From assembly GCF_002163715.1 (NCBI RefSeq), contig NZ_CP015698.1, forward strand, positions 992,001 through 1,056,000: DNA of 64,000 nt, given 5' to 3'. A program made the translations under genes and the position numbers. The DNA comes from Curvibacter sp. AEP1-3. GTDB lineage: Bacteria; Pseudomonadota; Gammaproteobacteria; Burkholderiales; Burkholderiaceae_C. Positions 17,091 through 25,341 of the stretch are shown here, in pieces. The notes under the pieces are model-generated. The model searched no databases, was not told where the DNA came from, and saw nothing but the letters and a program-made list of their open reading frames with translations. Each line of letters begins with the position of its first letter. Position 1 is the stretch's first letter.

Positions 17091-18509
17091 TCAGGCGTGT
17101 TCGGCGCTTTGCCCCACCAGGATCCGCTGGTCCAGAAAGCGCCACAGGCGCTCGTCCGAGCTAAACGCCACATTGAAGCGCAACCATCCGGTAGGCCGAG
17201 GCTCCACCAGGAACAACTGGCCGGGCCCCAACATGATACCTTCCTGAGTCGCTGACTGCGACAGGACGGCGCTGTCCGCGATGTCAGGGTGCCTTGCCCA
17301 CAGGTACATGCCGGCCTCAGGCTCATGAAAGATCTCAAAACCCAGACCCAGCAGCCTGCGACTGACTTGGCGGTGTGCTTCACCCAAGCGGTCCCGCAGC
17401 GACTTCAGGTGCTTGCGCCAGCGGCCATCCGTAATCGCGCCGAAGGTAATCCGCTCGGCAATATCGGAAGACGTCAGTCCTGCAATCATCTTCAGCTGCA
17501 CGAATTGCGCTGACAGATCAGGCCGGGCCAACAAGTAACCCACACGCAGGTTGGGCGAAATTGTTTTTGAGTAACTGCCCACGTAAACCACGCGACGCAA
17601 TTGGTCCAGACTGGCCAGCGTGGTGCGCGAAGTCGCATCCATGTCGGCATAAATGTCGTTTTCGACCAGAACAAAATCGTGCAGCTCCGCCAGTTGCAAC
17701 AAGCGGTGCAGTTGCGCCACCGAAGCAACCGAGCAGGTAGGACTCTGCAAACGGGGTTGGGTGAAGAAGGCCTTGGGCTTGCGGGTTGCCAGAATGGCCT
17801 CCAAAGCAGCGAGGTCGTAGCCCACGCCCGTGCGCGGCACGCCGACCACGTCCACGCCCCAGAAGCGCAACATAAACAAGAGATTGGGGTAGCCCGGATC
17901 GTCTACCAGTACGGTGTCGCCCGGCTTGAGCAGGCAGCGCGCCACCAGATCCAGCCCTTGGCTGGAGCCATGCGTCAACAACACCTGGCCGGCGTCTGCC
18001 GAAATCTGATGTTCGGCCAATGACTCCGCAATGATCATGCGCAAGGCCATGTGGCCATAGGGCAGGCCATAGCCGTCCAATTCAGAGCCATCGCTGGAGA
18101 GCTGGCGCATGCTGCGGCGCACGGCATCACCGAATAACCAATCATGCGGCAACCAGCCGCAACCGGGCTTTAACGGCAGGTTCCGGTTCTCGAAAATCTG
18201 CTTGAGGTACCAGCTTGCATCAAAACGGGGCGTTTCCACTTCGCGGGCTGGTGCCCCGACGCTGCCGCCCTCCTCACGCCGCTTTACAAAAAAGCCGGAA
18301 TGGGCCCGCGAGACCAGCCATCCCTGGGCGACCAAACGGTCATAGGCCTCGACCACCGTAAACACGCTGACGTTGTGCGCCACCGCAAATGCGCGGATGG
18401 AAGGCAGCTTGCTACCGGGCTTGAGCACCTGCCCCGCAATCAGCCCGCGCAGTCCGTCCACGATCTGGCTTACCAGGGGGGTAGCAATGTCGGGACTGAG
18501 TGTGAGCAT
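17091..18509 (-). CDS. MocR/GabR-like GntR-type regulator with aminotransferase domain
   Basis: The 472-residue protein joins an N-terminal winged HTH (KLPSIRAFAVAHNVSVFTVVE, about residues 33-53) to a class I/II aminotransferase-fold domain with PLP lysine in VGSYSKTISPNLRVGYL and the Asp/Tyr region VDDPGYPNLLFML. MocR regulators sense PLP and an amine or GABA. It is divergent from gabT, the classical arrangement for GabR, so it probably activates gabT and perhaps the transporter. ATG 18509 starts the HTH properly; the longer frame begins 15 codons earlier without support. Confidence 0.9.
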   Translation of the reverse strand: MLTLSPDIATPLVSQIVDGLRGLIAGQVLKPGSKLPSIRAFAVAHNVSVFTVVEAYDRLVAQGWLVSRAHSGFFVKRREEGGSVGAPAREVETPRFDASWYLKQIFENRNLPLKPGCGWLPHDWLFGDAVRRSMRQLSSDGSELDGYGLPYGHMALRMIIAESLAEHQISADAGQVLLTHGSSQGLDLVARCLLKPGDTVLVDDPGYPNLLFMLRFWGVDVVGVPRTGVGYDLAALEAILATRKPKAFFTQPRLQSPTCSVASVAQLHRLLQLAELHDFVLVENDIYADMDATSRTTLASLDQLRRVVYVGSYSKTISPNLRVGYLLARPDLSAQFVQLKMIAGLTSSDIAERITFGAITDGRWRKHLKSLRDRLGEAHRQVSRRLLGLGFEIFHEPEAGMYLWARHPDIADSAVLSQSATQEGIMLGPGQLFLVEPRPTGWLRFNVAFSSDERLWRFLDQRILVGQSAEHA

Positions 18510-18682
18510 GGCGCGATCGTAAAGCAGACAACAGGTGGTCAAAAAACGCACCAATTTAGGGAAACTCTGTACAGGATTTTAGACCTGCACAGTGTCTCGA
18601 AACTTTCATCATTGTGTACATGGTTGTTTGTGGACCGGGTTCCTATAGTTCTGCCACCCGTTCAACAACACCGGACTATCTT
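18510..18682. promoter_or_regulatory. divergent gabR-like/gabT control region
   Basis: The 173-base gap holds CTGTACAG at 18567, CTGCACAG at 18585 (an 18-base phase) and a further TGTACA at 18615. MocR proteins bind direct repeats, so these are candidate binding sites. No convincing -35/-10 pair was picked out. Confidence 0.35.
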
Positions 18683-19975
18683 ATGCAAGCCGATCGCCAA
18701 GTTCTCAATGCCGCCCTGTATGCCCGCCGCCAATCCGCCGTTGCCCGCGGCGTCGGTCAGGCCCACGAGATTTTCATCAAGAACGCCCGCAACTCCGAGT
18801 TCTGGGATGTGGAAGGTCGCCGCTTCATCGACTTCGCCGGCGGTATTGCGGTGCTCAACACCGGCCACCTGCACCCCCAGGTGATTGAGGCCGTCAAGGC
18901 CCAGCTCGACCTGTACACCCATACCTGCTTTCAAGTGGTGGCATATGAGCCCTATGTGGAAGTCTGCGAACGTCTCAATGCCATGGCCCCTGGCAACTTT
19001 GCCAAGAAGAGCCTGCTGCTGACCACCGGCGCCGAAGCGGTGGAAAACGCCATCAAAATCGCCCGCGCTCACACCAAGCGCCCTGGAGTGATCGCCTTCA
19101 CCGGTGGCTACCACGGCCGCACCAATTTCACGCTGGGCCTCACTGGCAAAGTGGCGCCTTACAAGTTGGGCTTCGGCCCCTTCCCCGGCGAAGTGTTCCA
19201 CGCCCTGTTCCCGAATGAACTGCATGGCGTGAGCGTGGCGGATGCCCTGCATTCTGTGGAGTTGATCTTCAAGAATGACATCGAAGCAGAACGCGTCGCT
19301 GCCTTCATCGTCGAACCGGTGCAGGGTGAAGGCGGTTTCTACGTGGCCCCTCCCGAGTTCATCTCCGGCCTCAAGGCCATGGCCGACAAGTACGGTATTT
19401 TGTTGATTGCCGACGAAGTGCAAACCGGGGCGGGCCGCACCGGCACTTGGTTCGCATGCGAACAATGGCCTGTGGCTCCTGATTTGATTACCACAGCCAA
19501 ATCGCTGGCAGGTGGATTCCCCTTGTCCGGTGTGGTCGGCCGTGCTGATGTGATTGACGCACCTGCGGCAGGTGGCTTGGGCGGTACTTATGCCGGCAGC
19601 CCCGTGGCTTGCGCAGCCGCACTGGCCGTGATGAAGGCCTTTGAAGAAGAAAAACTCCTGCAACGCAGTCAAGACATGGGCGCCTTCCTGGTTGAAAAGC
19701 TCAAGGCCATCGCCACCAAGGTACCTGCCATCGGTGATGTACGCGGCATGGGCGCCATGGTCGCCATCGAGTTGTTTGAAGGTGGTGATGTGCACCGCCC
19801 AGACGCGGTGTTGACCAAGAAAGTAGTCACAGAGGCTGCTCGACGCGGGCTGATTCTGCTGTCCTGCGGTACCTACGGCAACGTCATCCGCATCCTGGTG
19901 CCATTGACCGCGCCCGACGCGCTGCTGGAAGAAGGCTTGGCCATTCTGGCAGACAGCTTCGCCGCCGTGGCCTGA
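18683..19975 (+). CDS. gabT: 4-aminobutyrate--2-oxoglutarate aminotransferase
   Basis: The 430-residue class III PLP aminotransferase converts GABA and 2-oxoglutarate to succinate semialdehyde and glutamate. Motifs seen are FAGGIAVLNTGHLHP, TTGAEAVENAIKIAR, GGYHGRTNFTLGLTG, the PLP-contacting IADEVQTGAGRTG, and the Schiff-base lysine in TTAKSLAGGFPLSG. ATG 18683 was chosen because family homology starts there. GabD at 25342 and the MocR regulator next door support the GABA role; related diamine or omega-amino acid activity is possible. Confidence 0.93.
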   Translation: MQADRQVLNAALYARRQSAVARGVGQAHEIFIKNARNSEFWDVEGRRFIDFAGGIAVLNTGHLHPQVIEAVKAQLDLYTHTCFQVVAYEPYVEVCERLNAMAPGNFAKKSLLLTTGAEAVENAIKIARAHTKRPGVIAFTGGYHGRTNFTLGLTGKVAPYKLGFGPFPGEVFHALFPNELHGVSVADALHSVELIFKNDIEAERVAAFIVEPVQGEGGFYVAPPEFISGLKAMADKYGILLIADEVQTGAGRTGTWFACEQWPVAPDLITTAKSLAGGFPLSGVVGRADVIDAPAAGGLGGTYAGSPVACAAALAVMKAFEEEKLLQRSQDMGAFLVEKLKAIATKVPAIGDVRGMGAMVAIELFEGGDVHRPDAVLTKKVVTEAARRGLILLSCGTYGNVIRILVPLTAPDALLEEGLAILADSFAAVA

Positions 19976-20007
19976 TCGCCTTTTTGAATCTGCTTTTCGA
20001 AGAACAC

Positions 20008-21102
20008 ATGTCCTCTACTGAACCCTTGGTGCGCTTTAGCGGCGTGCAAAAAACGTACGACGGCGAACAGCTGGTGGTGCGGGAGCTGAACCTCGATATC
20101 CAGCGCGGTGAATTCCTGAGCCTGCTCGGACCCTCGGGCTCGGGCAAGACCACCACCCTGATGATGCTGGCCGGGTTCGAGTCCCCCACAGCAGGCGACA
20201 TCCTGCTCGACGGCAAGCAGATCACGCGCACCCCGCCGAACAAGCGCAACTTCGGCATGGTGTTCCAGAACTACGCACTGTTCCCCCACATGACGGTGGC
20301 ACAGAACGTGGCCTACCCGCTCACCGTGCGCAAAGTGCCTAAAGACGAGCAAGAAAAGCGGGTGCAAAAGGCCTTGGACATGGTGCGACTGACCGGCATG
20401 GGCGAGCGCCTGCCCACCCGCCTCTCCGGCGGCCAGCAGCAACGCGTGGCACTGGCGCGCGCACTGGTGTTCGAGCCCCAACTGGTGCTCATGGACGAGC
20501 CCTTGGGCGCGCTGGACAAGCAGTTGCGCGAACACATGCAGCTCGAACTCAAAGAGTTACACCGTCAGCTGGGTGTGACCTTTGTGTACGTCACCCATGA
20601 CCAGGGCGAAGCCCTGACCATGAGCGACCGTGTGGCGGTGTTCAACGAAGGTGTGATCCAGCAACTGGCAGATGCCCAAAGCCTGTACGAAGCCCCCAGC
20701 AACCGCTTTGTGGCCGGTTTTGTGGGGGACAGTACGGTGCTTCGCGGCACATTGGGTGGCACTGCAGATGCCCCCTGCATAGTCCTGGGCCAAGGCCAGA
20801 CGCTGCCCGGTATCAATGTCAATAACGCCGTTGCAGGCGCCATGGTGGAAGCCTGTGTGCGACCCGAGCGGATTGCGCTGCACGTACAGGCGCCCGCTGC
20901 ACTGAACACCGTCGCCGCCCAAGTGGCCGGCATTGTGTATTACGGCGACCACGTGCGCTTGCTGTGCTCAATGGGTGCCGGACAGGCACAAGCCACCGTG
21001 AAGCTGCCGCTCACCCACGCATGTGCTCTTACTCCACCCGCCATGGGCAGCACGGTGCACCTTGAGTTCCCGACTCCCTTTACGCGCATTTACGCGCTCT
21101 GA
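20008..21102 (+). CDS. polyamine-type ABC transporter ATP-binding protein (PotA family)
   Basis: The 364-residue ATPase has Walker A GPSGSGKTT, Q-loop FGMVFQNYALFPHMT, signature LSGGQQQR, Walker B LVLMDEPLGALD and H-loop YVTHDQGEALTMSDR, plus a C-terminal TOBE domain (VEACVRPERIAL). It drives the importer encoded by the next three genes. ATG 20008 is used; an in-frame TTG at 19984 is possible. The polyamine or related cationic substrate is inferred from family and the ureohydrolase neighbour. Confidence 0.9.
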   Translation: MSSTEPLVRFSGVQKTYDGEQLVVRELNLDIQRGEFLSLLGPSGSGKTTTLMMLAGFESPTAGDILLDGKQITRTPPNKRNFGMVFQNYALFPHMTVAQNVAYPLTVRKVPKDEQEKRVQKALDMVRLTGMGERLPTRLSGGQQQRVALARALVFEPQLVLMDEPLGALDKQLREHMQLELKELHRQLGVTFVYVTHDQGEALTMSDRVAVFNEGVIQQLADAQSLYEAPSNRFVAGFVGDSTVLRGTLGGTADAPCIVLGQGQTLPGINVNNAVAGAMVEACVRPERIALHVQAPAALNTVAAQVAGIVYYGDHVRLLCSMGAGQAQATVKLPLTHACALTPPAMGSTVHLEFPTPFTRIYAL

Positions 21103-21146
21103 AGTTTTTCCCCCGTCCCTTCCTCAACCCTTAAGGAAATCTCTCC

Positions 21147-22178
21147 ATGAAAAAAAGCCTGATCGCTGCTGCGTCTATTGCTGCCTGCTTTGCGATGAAT
21201 GTCCACGCCCAAGATGCCATTACCGTGGTGAACTTCGGTGGTGCCAATGCGAACGCCCAGAAAGTCGCGTACTACGAGCCCGTTGCCAAAGAAGGCGTCA
21301 AGGTCACCGCAGTGGAATACAACGGCGAGCAAGCCAAGATCAAGGCCATGGTGGAAACCAAGAACGTGACCTGGGACGTGGTGGAAGTCGAATCTCCTGA
21401 CGTAGCCCGCGGCTGCGACGAAGGCCTGTTCGAAAAGCTGGACTACAGCAAGATTGCCCCCAAAGCTGACCTACTGCCCTCCGCTGTGAGCGAGTGTGGT
21501 GTGGGTGTGTTTGTGTGGTCCACCGTGATGGCCTACAACGGCGACAAGCTCAAAAAAGCCCCTACCAGCTGGGCAGACTTCTTTGACACCAACAAGATCC
21601 CTGGCAAGCGCGGCATGCGCAAAGGCGCCCGCTACAACCTCGAGTTCGCTTTGCTGGCCGACGGTGTGAAGCCCGCAGACGTCTACAAGGTTCTGGCCAC
21701 CAAAGACGGTGCAGAACGCGCCTTCAAGAAATTGACCGCCCTCAAGCCCAACATCCAGTGGTGGGAAGCCGGCGCCCAGGCACCCCAGTTCCTGGTGGCT
21801 GGCGATGTGGTCTTGTCCACCGTGTACAACGGCCGTATTGACGCCGCCAACCGCGAAGGCCGCAACCTGCAAATCTACTGGCCCGGTGGCATTTATGACC
21901 TGGACTACTGGGTTATCCCCAAGGGCACTGCCAAGAAAGACGCCGCCTACAAGTTCCTGAACTTCGCCATGAAGCCGGAGAACCAGGCTGTGTACGCCCA
22001 GAACATCGCTTACGGCCCGACCAACAAGAAGGCTCTGGCCAAGCTCAGCGCCAAGGTCTTGGGTGACCTGCCTACTTCCGAAAAGAACGCCAAGGAAGCT
22101 TTGCAGTTCAACACCACCTTCTGGGCTGACCAAGGCGAAGCCCTGGAAAAGCGCTTTGCTGCCTGGGCCACCCAGTAA
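21147..22178 (+). CDS. polyamine-type ABC transporter substrate-binding protein
   Basis: The 343-residue periplasmic receptor of the PotD/spermidine-putrescine class has a Sec signal (MKKSLIAAASIAACFAMNVHA, cleavage before QDA), then TVVNFGGANANAQKVAYYEP, and the domain-crossing PTSWADFFDTNKIPGKRGM typical of PotD-like proteins. WPGGIYDLDYWVIPKGT forms part of the ligand cleft. GGAAAT lies upstream of the ATG. It is expressed between its ATPase and the two permeases. The ligand may be putrescine, agmatine or 4-guanidinobutyrate. Confidence 0.9.
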   Translation: MKKSLIAAASIAACFAMNVHAQDAITVVNFGGANANAQKVAYYEPVAKEGVKVTAVEYNGEQAKIKAMVETKNVTWDVVEVESPDVARGCDEGLFEKLDYSKIAPKADLLPSAVSECGVGVFVWSTVMAYNGDKLKKAPTSWADFFDTNKIPGKRGMRKGARYNLEFALLADGVKPADVYKVLATKDGAERAFKKLTALKPNIQWWEAGAQAPQFLVAGDVVLSTVYNGRIDAANREGRNLQIYWPGGIYDLDYWVIPKGTAKKDAAYKFLNFAMKPENQAVYAQNIAYGPTNKKALAKLSAKVLGDLPTSEKNAKEALQFNTTFWADQGEALEKRFAAWATQ

Positions 22179-22205
22179 TCCGTAGACCGTCAGGAGCCTG
22201 AACCC

Positions 22206-23447
22206 ATGTCCATGCAAGCCAGTGCCATCCAGCCCCCGGGCGATCTCCGTGCGGCACTCTCCCGTGCGGAGTCCCGCCGCAAATGGCGGGCATTCAGCCT
22301 GACACTGCCCTTGCTGGTGTTTTTGCTCCTGACCCTGCTGGTTCCCATTGCAGCGCTCCTGATGCGCGCGGTGGAAAACCCCGAAGTCGCCAAGGCCCTG
22401 CCCACCACGGTAGAAGCCTTGGCAGGTTGGGACCGCACGTCCCAACCCCAAGCTGCGGCCTACGCAGCCTTGGTTCAAGATTTATCGCACCTGCCGGACA
22501 CAGCAGATGCCGGCGCTCTGGCGCGCCGCCTGAACACCGAAGCGCCCGGGGCACGCTCGCTGATCATGGGTGCCTACAAGGCCCTGCCCATCGAAGGTGA
22601 TGCTGAATCCGTCCGCCAGCAGTTGCTGGACAAAGACGCCCGCTGGGCCGAGCCGGAGTTCTGGCAGGCTATTGCCAAAAACGGCTCTCGCTGGACGCCC
22701 GACTACTTGCTGGCCTCGGTGGACCTGAAGCGTGATGCCAACGGCCACATCGAACGCATGCCCGAAGAGCAGCGTGCTTACAGCGGCATTCTGGTACGGA
22801 CCTTCCAGATCAGCTTTATCGTGACCCTGCTGTGCCTGGTGCTGGCATACCCGCTGGCCTACTGGCTCTCCACCTTGCCGGAGCGCAAAGCCAACGTGCT
22901 GATGATTCTGGTGCTGGTGCCTTTCTGGACCTCCATCCTTGTTCGGGTGGCGGCGTGGATCGTGTTGCTGCAGTCCGAAGGTCTGGTCAACGGTGCGCTG
23001 CTGGGCATCGGTGTGATCAGCGAACCATTGGCGCTCCTGTTCAACCGTACCGGCGTCATCATTTCCATGGTGCACATCCTGCTGCCCTTCATGATTTTGC
23101 CGCTATACAGCGTGATGAAGAGCGTGCCACCCACCTATGTGCGTGCTGCTGTGTCGCTGGGCAGTGCTCCGCTGGCTGCATTTGTGCGGGTTTATGTGCC
23201 GCAAACCTTTCCCGGTGTGGGTGCCGGCGCACTGCTGGTGTTCATTCTGGCCATTGGCTACTACATCACGCCGGCGCTGCTGGGTGGTGCAGATGACCAG
23301 ATGCTGAGCTACTACATCGCCCGCTACACCAACGTTGAAGTCAACTGGGGCATGGCCTGCGCCTTGGGTGCCCTGCTGCTGGCCACCACACTGGTGCTCT
23401 ATGGCGTGTACCGCCGCATCGGGAAATCCGACCTGGCTTTGGCATAA
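22206..23447 (+). CDS. polyamine-type ABC transporter permease (PotB type)
   Basis: This 413-residue inner-membrane permease is longer than the usual 280-310 because of an insertion of about 140 residues (about 60-195) between the first helix (TLPLLVFLLLTLLVPIAALLM) and the transport core; that loop is polar and presumably periplasmic. The core contains the EAA-like loop VRAAVSLGSAPLAAFVRVYVPQ. It pairs with the PotC-like gene 11 bases downstream. Confidence 0.9.
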   Translation: MSMQASAIQPPGDLRAALSRAESRRKWRAFSLTLPLLVFLLLTLLVPIAALLMRAVENPEVAKALPTTVEALAGWDRTSQPQAAAYAALVQDLSHLPDTADAGALARRLNTEAPGARSLIMGAYKALPIEGDAESVRQQLLDKDARWAEPEFWQAIAKNGSRWTPDYLLASVDLKRDANGHIERMPEEQRAYSGILVRTFQISFIVTLLCLVLAYPLAYWLSTLPERKANVLMILVLVPFWTSILVRVAAWIVLLQSEGLVNGALLGIGVISEPLALLFNRTGVIISMVHILLPFMILPLYSVMKSVPPTYVRAAVSLGSAPLAAFVRVYVPQTFPGVGAGALLVFILAIGYYITPALLGGADDQMLSYYIARYTNVEVNWGMACALGALLLATTLVLYGVYRRIGKSDLALA

Positions 23448-23458
23448 GAAAGACACCC

Positions 23459-24277
23459 ATGTTCAAACTGCCCGAATTTCCCCTCTACTTCACGCTGGCC
23501 GACAAGGCCGGTTGGTGGCTGTTGCGAATTGTGTGTGTGCTGGTGCTGGGCTACTTGCTTGCGCCCATCCTGGCCATCATTCCGCTGTCGTTTTCCAGCA
23601 GCTCATTCCTGACCTACCCCATCCCCGGCTGGTCGACCAAGTGGTACAGCCACTTGTTCACCGCGCCCGAGTGGTCTAACGCCATGCGCAACAGCTTCAT
23701 CGTGGCGCCCGCCGCTACGGTGATTGCGACGGTCTTGGGCACCTTGGCTGCCGTGGGCCTGACCCGCACCGAATTTCGTTTCAAGGGCCTGCTGATGGCA
23801 TTCCTGATCGCCCCCATGGTGGTGCCGGTGATCGTGATCGGCGTAGCCACCTACCTGTATTTCGCCCCCTTGGGTCTGAGCGACAGCTATGTGGGCCTGA
23901 TTGCCGTGCACGCTGCCATGGGCGCCCCCTTTGTGCTGACCACCGTGCTCGCCACCCTGGCCAACTTCAACCACAACCTGGTGCGCGCCTCGCTGAGCCT
24001 TGGCGAGACACCGTTCAACACCTTCATGCGGGTCACCCTGCCGGTGATTGCCCCGGGTGTGATTTCGGGTGCGCTGTTCGCCTTTGCCACCTCGTTTGAC
24101 GAAGTGGTGGTGACCCTGTTCTTGGCTGGCGCCGAGCAGACCACCCTGCCGCGCCAGATGTTCACCGGCATCCGCGAAAACATCTCGCCCACGATTGCAG
24201 CGGTGGCCACCTTGTTGATCCTGTTCACCACCACCATGTTGCTGGTGCTGGAGTGGCTGCGCGGCCGCAAAGCCTGA
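23459..24277 (+). CDS. polyamine-type ABC transporter permease (PotC type)
   Basis: The 272-residue inner-membrane permease has six hydrophobic segments, the PotC-like FSSSSFLTYPIPGWSTKWY near the N-terminus and an EAA loop (VRASLSLGETPFNTFMRVTL). It completes the importer begun at 20008. The agmatinase-like gene follows 19 bases after its stop. Confidence 0.92.
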   Translation: MFKLPEFPLYFTLADKAGWWLLRIVCVLVLGYLLAPILAIIPLSFSSSSFLTYPIPGWSTKWYSHLFTAPEWSNAMRNSFIVAPAATVIATVLGTLAAVGLTRTEFRFKGLLMAFLIAPMVVPVIVIGVATYLYFAPLGLSDSYVGLIAVHAAMGAPFVLTTVLATLANFNHNLVRASLSLGETPFNTFMRVTLPVIAPGVISGALFAFATSFDEVVVTLFLAGAEQTTLPRQMFTGIRENISPTIAAVATLLILFTTTMLLVLEWLRGRKA

Positions 24278-24296
24278 CCCTGAACCCCGCTCCCCT

Positions 24297-25241
24297 ATGG
24301 ATTTGAACCAACCTCTCTCCGGCAATGCCATGCCGCGCTTCGGCGGCATCGCCAGCATGATGCGCCTGCCGGTCGCCACATCCGCCCAGGGGCTGGATGC
24401 TGCTTTCATCGGTGTGCCGCTGGACATAGGTACCAGCCACCGCCCGGGTGCGCGTTTCGGCCCCCGCCAGATCCGCGCGGAATCCTGCCTGCTGCGCCCC
24501 TACAACATGGCCACCGGTGCTGCGCCGTTTGATGCCCTGCAAGTGGCTGATCTGGGCGATGTGCCCATCAACACCTACTCGTTGTTGAAGTCTGTCGACA
24601 TCATCACCGCCTATTACGCCGAGGTGCTGGGCCACGGCTGCATACCGCTTACTCTGGGCGGTGACCACACCATTGCACTACCCATTCTGCGGGCCATGGC
24701 CGCCCAACACGGCCCGGTGGCGATGGTGCATGTGGATGCGCATGCCGACGTGAATGAAGACATGTTCGGCGAGCGCATTGCGCACGGCACTCCCTTCCGC
24801 CGCGCTGTGGAAGAGGGCCTGCTCGATTGCAGCAAGGTCACCCAGATCGGGTTGCGCGGCACCGGCTACGCGGCCGATGATTTCGATTGGCCGCGCCGCC
24901 AAGGCTTTACGCTGGTACCCGCCCACGAGGTGTGGCACCAGTCCTTGGCCCCCGTGATGGAGCAGGTGCGCCAGCGGGTGGGCAACACCCCCTGCTACCT
25001 GAGCTTTGACATTGACGGTATTGACCCTGCCTACGCCGGCGGTACCGGGACGCCTGAAATCGGTGGACTGACCGTGCCGCAGGCGCTAGAGATCATCCGG
25101 GGTTGCCGTGGGCTTAATATCGTTGGGGCAGACTTGGTGGAGGTATCACCGCCCTACGACACCACGGGCAATACCGCCTTGCTAGGGGCCAACCTGTTGT
25201 ACGAGATGCTGTGTGTGCTGCCCGGGGTGCCGGTGCGCTGA
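24297..25241 (+). CDS. speB: agmatinase/ureohydrolase family enzyme
   Basis: The 314-residue Mn-dependent ureohydrolase has all metal motifs: GGDHT, the paired aspartates in VHVDAHADV and FDIDGIDP. Agmatinase would cut agmatine to putrescine and urea. Neighbours encode GABA aminotransferase and succinate semialdehyde dehydrogenase but no putrescine-degrading enzyme, so 4-guanidinobutyrase, giving GABA and urea directly, is an equally good fit. The family alone cannot separate these substrates. It lies in the transporter operon. Confidence 0.88.
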   Translation: MDLNQPLSGNAMPRFGGIASMMRLPVATSAQGLDAAFIGVPLDIGTSHRPGARFGPRQIRAESCLLRPYNMATGAAPFDALQVADLGDVPINTYSLLKSVDIITAYYAEVLGHGCIPLTLGGDHTIALPILRAMAAQHGPVAMVHVDAHADVNEDMFGERIAHGTPFRRAVEEGLLDCSKVTQIGLRGTGYAADDFDWPRRQGFTLVPAHEVWHQSLAPVMEQVRQRVGNTPCYLSFDIDGIDPAYAGGTGTPEIGGLTVPQALEIIRGCRGLNIVGADLVEVSPPYDTTGNTALLGANLLYEMLCVLPGVPVR

Positions 25242-25261
25242 CGGCCGGCTACACACCTGAA

Positions 25262-25320
25262 TTTGCTACGTTTTTCATAGCTGCTTGCGCATATTCCACG
25301 GGCGCTGGCAGCCAGTTTTG
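25262..25320 (+). repeat. dispersed intergenic repeat, copy B
   Basis: Between the ureohydrolase and gabD genes: TTGCTACG-N5-CATAGCTGCTTGCGC-ATATTCCACGGGCGCTGG, the same pattern as copies at 8521 (opposite strand), 55711 and 59884 (opposite strand). It interrupts what is otherwise one operon and lies just before the gabD ribosome-binding site. Confidence 0.75.
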
Positions 25321-25341
25321 TTTGTATATTGAGGAGACACC

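Noticed and set aside
18662..19795. 377-residue antisense ORF opposite gabT
   Set aside because: Same type of shadow; the sense strand has all GabT motifs.
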